The translations under genes and the position numbers were made by a program. From Phoronis australis (Eukaryota > Phoronida > Phoronidae), in NCBI GenBank assembly GCA_002633005.1, contig NMRA01000181.1:196959-260958 (forward strand): a stretch of DNA of 64,000 bases, given 5' to 3'. The notes under the pieces were generated by a model. That model saw only the letters and a list, made by a program, of their open reading frames with translations. It did no database searches and had not been told where the DNA came from. Below are positions 24,227-34,658 of this stretch, one piece after another; the first letter of the stretch is position 1, and every line of letters begins with the position of its first letter.

Positions 24227-25074
24227 GTAGGTTTTTATATTCCCGCGTGCAATCCATTCAAAACACAGTGAATTTCTGGCACGATGCATGTCACGGTACA
24301 TATTCTCTGCGTTAAACATCAATCAGTTCAGCAATTCTGACGCCTGTTACGAATCTCTTGCAACTACTATTTTCCAGGTCTTGTAAAATCTTAGAACCTA
24401 CTCACATTGAAACCAGTTGTTGAACGTGGTAGAGCATATAGAAATTGGGCAATTGTTTTTTCAGAGTTATGTAGCTGCATCCAATTCAGAGATGTGAAAA
24501 CATCCTAGAAAAATAACAGATCTTGTGTTTTAGCTTTAATTGTACGGATCTCATTTTTGCATTCAAAAGTTTTATTTTGCCTGTGCAAAGTGATAGGTTC
24601 TTACAAATATAATTCAAATATCATAGAGTTACTTTTTTCTCTCACTTATTGCAGTGAAAAATACTCATTTTCAGAACACTTTGACTCTGATAATGAAGTC
24701 TGATTGGTTGCAGTTAATAAATTGTCATGTTCATCCATCGTTTTGTGTTGTCAATAATATTGCATTAGATTACAGTGTATTTGTACCTTGCTTGTAGGTC
24801 CCTGTGTAGTATATTCGTGTTCCACTCATTTGTATGTTCATTTTCACTTTCATTCCAAAGCAAGGCAAGACAAATATTATGATATATTTTACCTCTTGGG
24901 TGAAACACTTGGCCATTTTGATCAAAATATAAATTATGTCTAGCACTCTTACATGGTGTAATACCTGCATACGACTTCTGGGTAGAATTGTTGTTGATTG
25001 GTACATATAAGTAAAAATTTGTTGTTAAGAAGACATTTTTCGACAAATGCCTCTCATCACAAGATTATTACATC

Positions 25075-25308
25075 TAGACCGGCAGCCCAGAGCACTTAGC
25101 ATAGATGAACGAGGTACCAACATCTGACCACGGGAGCATTTAAAGTCCACCTCAGTATGTACAGAAATGGACGTCTGCCGTTGTCTGCACTCTGGGTGTG
25201 ACCCCTGGGGGCCTTACAAAGACCCCAAAAAATGAGCTAGACTAGATATTCGAGGTACCAACCAAAACTGATTTAAAACGAACAATAATACCGCACTGAA
25301 CACCGAAN
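25075..25308. other. Foreign 235-bp segment ending at a single N, unit 3
   Basis: It replaces the sequence GGGGACATTGGTTCCGTTTGGC and most of the TA tract found in sister units. It contains CGAGGTACCAAC twice about 160 bp apart (near 25109 and 25251). The N at 25308 abuts the residual TATATATG. It may be a real insertion or an assembly join. Confidence 0.6.
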
Positions 25309-26146
25309 ATATATATGAACATGTGTCATAACAGTAGTTTAGTTACATCTCAAATAATATTCGCTGGCAACGACCTCCAGACAGACCGAAACAAAAGAAA
25401 ATCCTTTTTGTCTTGGGCTTTAAATACACACTCTGCTCCGTTGATTACAATATAGGAATTTACAAAAAATGTGAGCTACTAATAAATTTCATTGTAAAAT
25501 CCATTAAATTGTGTTCTTTCTCAATGTAAACGATTCATATACAATATCAACAAAACAAGGTCCTGGAACGAGGATCGACAATTGTAAATTTAAGTTTGCT
25601 GTTTTTCTCAAGGACCATCCCATATGTTTAAAAAGCCAGAGCATCGAAACTTTCCGTGCTGGGTTTTCCAGCTTTTGTTATTAGCTAATGCGTCACAGTA
25701 CTGAATCAACTCACTATACCGAATTCTAAAACTTAGAACAACATGTATTGTCACAATCGTTTTGAAAATGCATCGTCACCTCTGTCAACAAATACCGAGA
25801 TAGTGTTCTCGCACAGTCTCTAACCTACAATGGTGCCGGTATGTATTCTTTGTCACTCATTGGCATACTCACGCATACACGTTTACGTATGAGAACACAC
25901 GCACGCAAATACACGCATACGTGGGGATTGAGCGAACTACTGCTGGTACAAGTGCTCGGCTTTTTGCACAAGCCTGTTGTCGCGTGCGCTCACGACGTCC
26001 GTTAATGAAAATATGCTGCAATCAATGTGAATGGTGATAAACTTCCATTTTAATTCCGGTCATTCAATCAACATAAGTTCGTGATCAATCTTGCATATAC
26101 TCAACACGGGTTTCAATATGTCAGAACAAACAATATATAATTTCAG

Positions 26147-26317
26147 TTAATGGTGGTTGGAGTGTTTGGAGTACCTGGGCATCTTGTTCTGCAACATGCG
26201 GCAGTGGATCAAGGACGAGGACACGGACTTGTACCAATCCTACACCGTCAGGTGGCGGTAACAGCTGTGCAGGAGATGCTAACGAAAACGACCAATGCAA
26301 CACCCAGGCTTGCCCAG
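26147..26317 (+). CDS. TSP1 exon 4 of the array
   Basis: A 171-nt exon, phase 1-1. Changes relative to its neighbours are NSCAGD for NNCAGD and ENDQC for ENEQC, both outside the core. All six cysteines, WSVW and CSATCG are present. Confidence 0.9.
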
Positions 26318-27194
26318 GTAGGTTTTTATATTCCCGCGTGCAATCCATTCAAAACACAGTGAATTTCCGGCACGATGCATGTCACGGTACATATTCTCTG
26401 CGTTAAACATCAATCAGTTCAGCAATTCTGACGCCTTTTATGAATCTCTTGCAACTACTATTTTCCAGGTCTTGTAAAGTCTTAAAACCTACTCACATTG
26501 AAACCAATTGTTGAACTTGGTAGAGCATATAGAAATTGGGCAATTGTTTTTTTTCAGAGCTATGTAGCTGCATCCAATTCAGAGATGTGAAAAATCCTAG
26601 AAAAATAACAGATCATGTGTATTAGCTTTAATTGTACGGATCTCATTTTTGCATTCAAAAGTTTTATTTTGCCAGTGCAAAGTGATAGGTTCTTACAAAT
26701 ATAATTCAAATATCATAGAATTACTTTTTTCTCTCACTTATTGCAGTGAAAAATACTCATTTTCAGAACACTTTGACTCTGATAATGAAGTCTGATTGGT
26801 TGCAGTTAATAAATTGTCATGTTCTTCCATCGTTTTGTGTAGTCAATAATGTTGCATTAGATTACAGTGTATGTGAACCTTGCTTGTAGGTCCCTGTGTA
26901 GTATATTCGTGTTCCACTCATTTGTATGTTCATTTTCACTTTCATTCCAAAGCAAGGCAAGACAGATATTATGATATATTTTACCTCGTGTGTGAAACAC
27001 TTGGCCATTTTGATCAAAATATAAATTATGTCTAGCCCTCTTACATGGTATAATACCTACAAACGACTTCTGGGTAGAAATGTTGTTGATTGGTACATAT
27101 AAGTAAAAATTTGTTGTTAAGAAGACATTTTTCGACAAATGCCTCTCATCGCAAGATTATTACATGGGGGGACATTGGTTCCGTTTGGCGTATT

Positions 27195-27228
<34 letters not shown>

Positions 27229-27231
<3 letters not shown>

Positions 27232-27840
27232 CGTAATCTATTTTGCCCGTGGTACGCCACGAGCTATGTTGCAGAGTAAAACAAGAGGAGGATTGGGAAT
27301 ATTTGTCATTTATTATGACGTAATAGATAAATTTAACTAAGACTAGGCAAGATGGGCATGCAAAAACTCCCACCGGCGTCTACAATGAATAGCCCTGCAA
27401 GAGGGAACAAAACAAAAGAACTGCCTGAAGGGCTTAAAGGAAAAGTACAGAACATGAACACAAAACTTGAAAAAACCTAACAGGAAATGTATACGAGAAA
27501 AGAGAAAGTGGAACCGCCACCCGGGATGGGGGGTGGAGAAAAATGAAGAGAACGAACGTAGGTCTTGTAGACGACGAGGTAGGTGGCTGAATGAGAGACC
27601 ACGTTGAACAGAAAAAAGGAAATATGGGCGACCAATCAGGAGTCGCGTAGAGAAACGTATGAATACAAAAGTAGGCCCTAGATGCTATAAATAGAGATGA
27701 GTAATGCAAAATAAACCCTAAGGACTGGTCTCAAAATAAAGAGACAAGTGTCAAAATAATGACGATAAATGCATTTAACAAGTTAAATTTAATATATATA
27801 TATATATATATATATATCTATTAAATTTAACTTGTATATC
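27229..27840. mobile_element. Insertion of about 610 bp in the TA tract, unit 4
   Basis: The segment lies between TA runs and has no similarity to sister units. Its right part is purine-rich and ends in a large palindrome: ACAAGTTAAATTTAATA (27778-27794) is inverted at 27819-27835 around a TA core. No coding capacity is recognised, so the class is unknown. Confidence 0.6.
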
Positions 27841-28665
27841 TGAACATGTGTCATAACAGTAGTTTAATTACATCTCAAATAATATTCGCTGGCAACGACC
27901 TGCAGACAGACCGAAACAAAAGAAAATCCTTTTTGGCTTGGGCTTTAAATACACACTTTGCTCCGGAGATTACAATACAGGAATTTACAAAAAATGTGAA
28001 CTACTAATTAATTTCATTGTAAAATCAATTAAATTGTGTTCTTTCTTAATGTAAACGATTCATATACAATATCAACAAAACAAGGTTCTGGAACGAGGAT
28101 CGACAATTGTAAATTTAAGTTTGCTGTTTTTCTCAAGGACCATCCCATATGTTTGAAAAGCCAGAGCATCGAAACTTTCCGTGCTGGGTTTCCCAGCTTT
28201 TGTTATTAGCTAATGCGTTACAGTACTGAATCAACTCACTATACCGAATTCTAAAAGTGAGAACGATTGTCACAAACGTTTTGAAAATGCATCGTCACCT
28301 CTGTCAACACATACCGAGATAGTGTTCTCGCACAGTCTCTAACCTACAATGGTACCGGTATGTATTCTATGTCACTCATTGGCATACTCACGCATACACG
28401 TTTACTTATGAGAACACACGCACGCAAATACACGCATACGTGGGGATTTTGCTAACTACTGCTGGTGCAAGTGCTCGGCATGCTGCACAAGCCTGTTGTC
28501 GCCTGCGCTCACGACGTCCGTTAATGAAAATATGCTACAATCACTGTGAATGGTGGTAAACTTCCATTTTAATTCCGGTCTTTTAATAAACATAAGTTCG
28601 TGATCAATCTTGCATATACTCAACACGGGTTTCAATATGTCACAACAAACAGTATATAGTTTCAG

Positions 28666-28836
28666 TTAATGGTGGTTGGAGTGTTTGGAGTACCTGGGCA
28701 TCTTGTTCTGCAACATGCGGCAGTGGATCAAGGACGAGGACACGGACTTGTACCAATCCTACACCGTCAGGTGGCGGTAACAACTGTGCAGGAGATGCTA
28801 ACGAAAACGAACAATGCAACACCCAGGCTTGCCCAG
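28666..28836 (+). CDS. TSP1 exon 5 of the array
   Basis: A 171-nt exon, phase 1-1, acceptor agtttcag, donor GTAGGT. It matches the array consensus ([18 protein letters not shown]) and is intact. It is followed by the unit with the largest insertion, so its downstream intron to the next surviving coding exon is long. Confidence 0.9.
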
Positions 28837-29717
28837 GTAGGTTTTTATATTCCCGCGTGGAATCCATTCAAAGCATAGTGAACTTCCTGCACGATGCATG
28901 TCACGGTATATATTCTCTGCGTTAAACATCAATCAGTTCAGCAATTCTGACGCCTGTTACGAATCTCTTGCAACTACTATTTTCCAGGTCTTGTAAAATC
29001 TTAAAACCTACTCACATTGAAACCAGTTGTTGAACTTGGTAGAGCATATAGAAATTGGGCAATTGTTTTTTCAGAGTTATGTAGCTGCATCCAATTCAGA
29101 GATGTGAAAACATCCTAGAAAAATAACAGATCTTGTGTTTTAGCTTTAATTGTACGGATCTCATTTTTGCAAAACACTCAAAAGTTTTATTTTGCCTATG
29201 CAGAGTGATAGGTTCTTACAAATATAATTCAAATATCATAGAATTACTTTTTTCTCTCACTAATTGCAGTGAAAATTACTAATTTCAGAACACTTAGACT
29301 CTGATAATGAAGTCTGATTGGTTGCAGTTAATCAATTGTCATGTTCATCCATCGTTTTGTGTAGTCAATAATGTTGCATTAGATTACAGTGTATGTGTAC
29401 CTTGCTTGTAGGTCCCTGTGTAGTATATTCATGTTCCACTCATTTGTATGTTCATTTTCACTTTCATTCCAAAGCAAGGCAAGACAGATATTATGATATA
29501 TTTTACCTCGTGTATGAAACACTTGGCCATTTTGATCAAAATATAAATTATGTCTAGCACTCTTACATGGTATAATACCGGGATACGATTTCTGGGTAGA
29601 AATGTTGTTGATTGGTACATGTAAGTAAAAATTTGTTGATAAGATGAAATTTCTCGACAAATGCCTCTCATCACAACATAATTACATAGGGGGCATTGGT
29701 TCCGTTTGACGTGTGTA

Positions 29718-29780
29718 TTTTAATATATGTATATATATATATATATATATATTAAAATATATTAAAACACATACACACAC

Positions 29781-29822
<42 letters not shown>
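29718..29822 (+). repeat. Compound TA/CA microsatellite, unit 5
   Basis: TA runs separated by TTAAAATATATTAAAACACATACACACA. It marks the left border of the Penelope-like insertion. Confidence 0.9.
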
Positions 29823-29923
29823 TACCAAAACCATAAAACTAAAGATCTTGTTAAAAACAATATGTGCTCAAAGTCTGTCCGAGTGTTAACCAAAACTGAC
29901 TTGAGTTATCAGTTCAATAGGCC

Positions 29924-31083
29924 TTTTGCGAGTTTATAGCAATAACGGGAGATTATGTGAGAATTAACTGTGACGTCACGGGAAGTGAGGCAAAAGCTTG
30001 TCGTTTGGTCATTTGCCCAATACGGTAGCATAGTGTATTCTGTTATTGTCTTCGAGTTTTTAGCCGTTTAATTCGAAAAATGTCCGAAAAGCATTGCTGT
30101 TGTGGCAAATGAAATTCAGATTCGTACTACAATACGTTCTATCGCGTTCTGTACTAATTTCGTCCCGTGTATTTTAAACTGGCGGAAGGCGATATCTGCT
30201 CACTGATAAAGTTTTCACCTCGTCAAAATACATTCTACACCTAAAATTACCACCTAAAAGACTCTTACTTTCTTCAGTGACTCTTTCTGCTTCTAAACAT
30301 ATCTTCGATGAAACATATATACGGAAATTCAGGTGACTTTAGCGAAGAATTCCAACTCCACTTTGTGGTTACTGTTAACTTTGTCCGCGCACGCGATAAC
30401 CACAATTACTAAGTATTTCAACTGAGCCAGGAGAGTATGAGGCAAAGGCTAGCGCGAGACTGAGCAAAGTGCGAGATCTGGCGCGTGACCTGGCGCGTGA
30501 CACTTGCAAAATAGCATGAGAAAATATCAAGTGAAATTTGTAAGATTTGTGTCCCTTGGACTTTTTGTTCGTCAACAGGGGTGATTTCACGTAACTTCCT
30601 CAAAATGGCGGCCAGTGAGAGAAACTCGAGAGAACCGCGAGGTTTTCATGGATATGCTCAAGTTATTTGTAGATTAAATTGTGTCCAGAGTCAGGGTATG
30701 TGTTAATTATAACTTCATGTGCACATATGCATGTTTCATTTGATTTTATTTGCTGTATTTTGAAGTGAATATCTTTTTATGGGGATACACTATCGCCCCT
30801 GTATGCCTGCGGCATTCAGGCCTAGAGCGGGTTAAGTTCCAATTTCAGTCCGTTCACAGCTTCGCACAACATAACAAGTTCACATTTTCTTCGTCCATTC
30901 ACAGTTATTCCACGGTCCATTTACCATATCATAAGTTGTTTTAACGTTTTAAGCGTAAAACTCACCATAAGAACTCCAGTAAGTTTTAGCGTGTGTAGCA
31001 AAGACTCGGGACAAAACAAGAGCAATATGGCGGGTTTTGCCCCTTTTCCGGTGACGTCACAGTGACTAACGAGAAACTCGCAA
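29924..31083. mobile_element. MITE-like insertion inside the Penelope-like element
   Basis: Inverted ends share TTGCGAGTTT and, about 40 bp inward, GTGACGTCAC (29926-29980 against 31051-31083 inverted). The interior has no transposase. It splits the GIY-YIG coding frame between YQFN and CPHNEC. The target duplication could not be fixed. Confidence 0.6.
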
Positions 31084-31404
31084 GTGAGCTATTGCCCCCA
31101 CAACGAATGTATTCGTTCAAACACTGATTGCTCAAGGTATGTTGGTTATACAACTTGCACTTTATCTCACCGGTTATCTATGCATTTACAGAATGGATCA
31201 ATTGAAGATCACTTCCAAACACTCCACAAACAGAAAATTTCTCGTTCAGATATTGTTGACCATACCATCGTCAGGTATTTCAAACGTGACTCCTTTCGCT
31301 TGGAAATACTCGAAGCTTTAATAATAAAAACTGAAACTCCTGACATAAATTCCCAAGATAATGGGTTCCATCGTACCTTGTCGTTATATAAGTATTGTCC
31401 ATAA
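31084..31404 (+). pseudogene. GIY-YIG endonuclease domain of a Penelope-like element
   Basis: The frame encodes CPHNEC, RYVGYTTCTLSHRL, MHLQNGSIEDHF, then LEILEALIIK with a terminal NSQDN. These are the YIG half, conserved Arg, His and the downstream Glu/Asn of the Penelope-type GIY-YIG endonuclease, which makes the nick used for target-primed integration. The first half of the domain is displaced about 1.16 kb upstream by the MITE-like insertion, so this is a broken gene. Stop at 31404. Confidence 0.75.
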
Positions 31405-31582
31405 GTTGTAACACCTATGTATTTTATTAAATTTTACAACGTTTCATAGTACATTAGTTTCCATGACAATTCCTTCTGTAATTGCGCTCTTATGTATGCA
31501 ACCTTATATTCGTGTTTAATGTCATTGTTCTTGTTGCATGTATCTTACACGATAGCGTTTATGATTTTTAAATTTATTTGCC

Positions 31583-31608
31583 TTTGATGACTGATGTATA
31601 GTCGAAGT
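31583..31608 (+). ncRNA. Degenerate hammerhead-like motif of the Penelope-like element
   Basis: TTGATGACT, GATGTAT loop, AGTCGAAG: stem II pairs GACT with AGTC and the GAA box is present, but the first core base is T instead of C. It lies about 180 bp after the GIY-YIG stop, matching the arrangement at 9735-10120. Confidence 0.4.
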
Positions 31609-31819
31609 ACCGCTACTGTTTTATTATGAAATGTTTTGTACAGAGTTTTATTATATATTTACTCATATATATGTGTTCGTGATGCCACTTAAACTGGGCG
31701 ATCTACTATATCAACTACCATCCTATGAAAGACACTTGTGTAGACACTACGAAACTTTGTTGTACAAACTAATTAAAGCCAAGAACAGCTTACTTTTCAA
31801 TGAAACACACACACACACA

Positions 31820-31820
<1 letters not shown>

Positions 31821-31877
<57 letters not shown>
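31821..31877 (+). repeat. (TA)n tract, right border of unit 5 insertion
   Basis: About 28 TA repeats preceded by (CA)n. After it the unit resumes its normal intron sequence. Confidence 0.95.
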
Positions 31878-31885
<8 letters not shown>

Positions 31886-32377
31886 AGCATGTGTTATAAT
31901 AGTAGTTTAGCAACAGCTCAAGTAAGATTCGCTGACAACGACCTCCAGACAGACCGAAACAAAAGGAAATCATTTTTGGCTTGGCCTTTAAATGCACACT
32001 TTGCTCCGTTGATTACAATATAGGATTTTACATAAAAATATGAGCTACTAATTAATTTCATTGTAACATCAATTAAATTGTGTTCTTTCTCATTGTAAAC
32101 GATTCATTTACAATGTCATAACAAAACAAGGTTCTGGGACGACGATCGACAATTGTAAATTTAAGTTTGCCGTTTTCTTCAAGGACCATCCCATATGTTT
32201 AAAAAGCCAGTGCTTCGAAACTTTCCGTGTTGGGTTTCCCAGCTTTTGTTATTAGTTGATGCGTTACAGTACTTAATAAACTCACTATACCGAATTTTAA
32301 AAGTTAGAACAATTGTCACAAACGTTTTGAAAATGCATCGTCACCTCTGTCAACACATACCGAGATAGTGTTCTCGC

Positions 32378-33118
32378 ACAGTCTCTAACCGACAATGGTG
32401 CCGGTATGTATTCTTTGTCATTGACATACTCACGCATACACGTTTACGTATGAGAACACACGCACGCAAATACACGCATACGTGGGGATTTTGCTAACTA
32501 CTGCTGGTGCAAGTGCTCGGCATGCTGCACAAGCCTGTTGTCGCCTGCGCTCACGACGTCCGTTAATGAAAATATGCTACAATCACTGTGAATGGTGGTA
32601 AACTTCCATTCTAATTCCGGTCTTTTAATCAACATAAGCTCGTGATCAATCTTGCATATACTCAACACGGGTTTCAATATTGCTGCGTGCAAGCCATTCA
32701 AAACACAGTGAATTTCCGGCACGATGCATTTCACGGTACATATTCTCTGCGTTAAACATCAATCAGTTCAGCAATTCTGACGCCTTTTACGAGTCTCTTA
32801 ACAACTACTATTTTTCTTCTAAAACTTCAAAATCTACTCACATTGAAACCATATGTTGAACGTGGTGGTGGAATATAGAAATTGGGTAATTGTTTTTTAA
32901 GAGCTATGTATCTCTATCTAATTCAGAGATGTGAAAAAATCCTGGAAAAGTATCAGATTATGTGTTTTAGCTTTTATTGCACGGATCTTATTTTTGCAAA
33001 ACATTCAAGAGTTTTATTGTGCTTGTGCAAAGTGATAGGTTCAAATATCGTAGAATTGCTTTTTTCTCATCACTAATTGCAGTAGAAAATGCGCATTTTC
33101 TGAACACTTTGACTCTAA
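32378..33118 (+). pseudogene. Sixth TSP1 unit with the exon deleted
   Basis: Flanks match the other units up to GTTTCAATAT (ends 32680) and resume at TGCTGCGTGC, skipping what corresponds to 20206-20412 in unit 1. About 207 bp containing acceptor, whole exon and donor are missing. The junction shares TAT on both sides, consistent with microhomology-mediated deletion. Because the lost exon was phase 1-1, the transcript frame would be unaffected. Confidence 0.9.
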
Positions 33119-33588
33119 CATTAAGATAAAATAATAATCTCTGGAACGATGGACAATAAAAAGCGCCACAAGAGTTGTTGAAGACAGCTCATGCCCAAAC
33201 AAAATTAATATACAGGGACTGAGGTAGGCAAAAGGAACAGAGGTCGACCAGAAAGCTACACGAAGGAACAGTGGTTAACAGATACTGAGGTAGATACAAA
33301 ATAAATAAGAAGAAAATGCCTTACATATGAGGGTATAAACCTAATGAAAGAAAAAGGGATGCCGGCAATACTAACACCAGCGTGAGGGGATTGCGGAGGG
33401 ATGTGAGGACTGAAATGATGAGGGATGTGAGGACTGAAATGATGAGGGATGGGAGTGAGGAGAAAAGGTGCAGGCAATACTGACATCGGAAGGAGAGGTC
33501 CAAAGGCAATACTAACACCTGGTGAGGGAAGTGAGGGTGCAGGCAAGAGCGGACAACACGGATGCGAGGATGGGTAGCGGGTGTAGAG
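33119..33588. repeat. Tandem G-rich repeats downstream of the recombinase gene
   Basis: A 25-bp unit GGATGTGAGGACTGAAATGA is repeated twice at 33398-33447, and GGCAATACT(A/G)ACA occurs three times (33363, 33474, 33504). They lie between the array end and the recombinase stop, probably in the terminal region of the recombinase element. Confidence 0.6.
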
Positions 33589-34539
33589 TTAGTGGGGACG
33601 TTGGGAGAATACGGGCATGCGGATGTACCCCTTAACAGCATCAGATTTCCAGCGTCCCATACGTTGGATGACCAGCTCGGGGACGCCGTTAGAGGCGGCC
33701 GTGGTCGAGGCGCTGATGCGAAAGCTATGAGATTTGAAGCGGTTAGGGTCGAGAGATGCGGAAGCTAAGACAGATCGGAGAGTCTGAGTGAAAAAGGAAC
33801 GAGTGACTGGAGTAAAGTTTGACAGACGGAAAAGGGGGCCCGATATATGGTGGGACAGGTTGAGGTAAGAAGACAGGTGGGAAACGGGACAATGAGGGGA
33901 CTGAGAAGACGGGATGTGGAGAGTAACCGGGGATGAGTCGTGGTGTTTGAAGTTAGTGAAGGTGATGGTGAAGTGGGGTGTGGTGTGAGAGAAAAACTTG
34001 ACGGAGGAGCGTTGAAGGGTGAGTGAATGATCGGATGATAGAGATGGAACGGTGAACTCCCCAATGCGGAGGAAGGCATGGAAGACTAGACGGAACATGG
34101 CCTTAAATAGGGCGATATTGATGGAGGAGTGAATACATTCAGGAACGGAGTCGACGAGGCGAGTGAGAATGTCGTATGTGGAGGGAAGGCGGTGGTCAAA
34201 CGATGGGCGGGACTTGGATACGCCTTTGAGGAGTTTGCGAATGTAGAAGGAGGTCGTGGTGTCATGAAGGGAATCGAGTTTGTGGATGAAGTTAAGAGCT
34301 GAGATGTAGGAATGAATCGTGCTGGAAGTGAAGCCGGACGAAAAGAATTGGGTGATATAGGATGCCAGGGCGGCAACCGATGCCGGGAAGGGGGCTTGAG
34401 AGGGTAGGGAGGAAGAATGGAAGGAGGTGAAGTGGGCGATAACGCGGGAGTATGATTTGATGGTAGACGGTGCAAGTGAAGAAGAAAGGAGGTGATATAG
34501 AACATCCCGAGGGAGGGCCTTGGGGTCTGGTCCGGCCAT
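33589..34539 (-). CDS. Tyrosine recombinase of a mobile element
   Basis: An intact frame of 316 residues. The N-terminal SAM-like part has SSLAPSTIKSYSRVIAHF at 20-37. The catalytic fold shows Arg158 in LRIGE, His271 and Arg274 in HSFRI, a Trp at 297 in GRWKSD and Tyr305 in KGYIR, so the R-H-x-x-R-(H/W)-Y set is complete. Such enzymes integrate circular element DNA by strand exchange without a duplication. The ATG at 34539 follows an attg-free GC-rich leader, and an in-frame upstream extension is not needed for the domain. This is the best preserved gene of the element and could still be functional if expressed. It is separated from the zinc-knuckle ORF only by the LINE insertion. Confidence 0.9.
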   Translation of the reverse strand: MAGPDPKALPRDVLYHLLSSSLAPSTIKSYSRVIAHFTSFHSSSLPSQAPFPASVAALASYITQFFSSGFTSSTIHSYISALNFIHKLDSLHDTTTSFYIRKLLKGVSKSRPSFDHRLPSTYDILTRLVDSVPECIHSSINIALFKAMFRLVFHAFLRIGEFTVPSLSSDHSLTLQRSSVKFFSHTTPHFTITFTNFKHHDSSPVTLHIPSSQSPHCPVSHLSSYLNLSHHISGPLFRLSNFTPVTRSFFTQTLRSVLASASLDPNRFKSHSFRISASTTAASNGVPELVIQRMGRWKSDAVKGYIRMPVFSQRPH

Positions 34540-34658
34540 GGAGGCGTGGAGAAGGCGTCCTGAAATTAAAAATGAGAGGGGCGGTGTGAACGAAAGGTTT
34601 AGACGGGGCCGCAGGGGGTACCTAACCGTGGAGGAAAGATTTAAAATCGTCTACCCTT

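Larger units (their letters stand above)
29823..31820 (+). mobile_element. Penelope-like element fragment inserted in unit 5
   Basis: The left coding shoulder (29853-29920) reads LTKTDLSYQFN, which continues into CPHNEC on the right side of an internal insertion (29924-31083). The right part encodes the GIY-YIG domain. A degenerate hammerhead motif (31583-31608) and an AT-rich tail follow, then a second (TA)n tract. The reverse transcriptase domain is absent, so the copy is 5'-truncated. Confidence 0.7.
19893..33118 (+). repeat. Tandem array of six TSP1 intron-exon units
   Basis: Units begin at the motif CTCTAACC(T/G)ACAATGGT: about 19893, 21829, 23724, 25815, 28334 and 32378. The first two periods are 1.94 and 1.90 kb; later ones are longer (2.09, 2.52 and 4.04 kb) because of insertions at the TA tract. 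Introns are nearly as similar as exons, so the duplications are recent or homogenised by conversion. Each unit has the order: start motif, GT-rich spacer, exon, a long conserved intron, TA tract, conserved intron end. The last unit stops near 33118, where tyrosine-recombinase element DNA begins. Confidence 0.93.

Noticed and set aside
27434-27709. 91-codon frame in the unit 4 insertion
   Set aside because: No motif; biased CT-rich composition on the minus strand.
31797-32023. Open frames with Tyr-Ile runs
   Set aside because: Produced by the (TA)n microsatellite.
33398-33447. CRISPR-like direct repeats
   Set aside because: Two adjacent tandem copies without spacers in a eukaryotic context.
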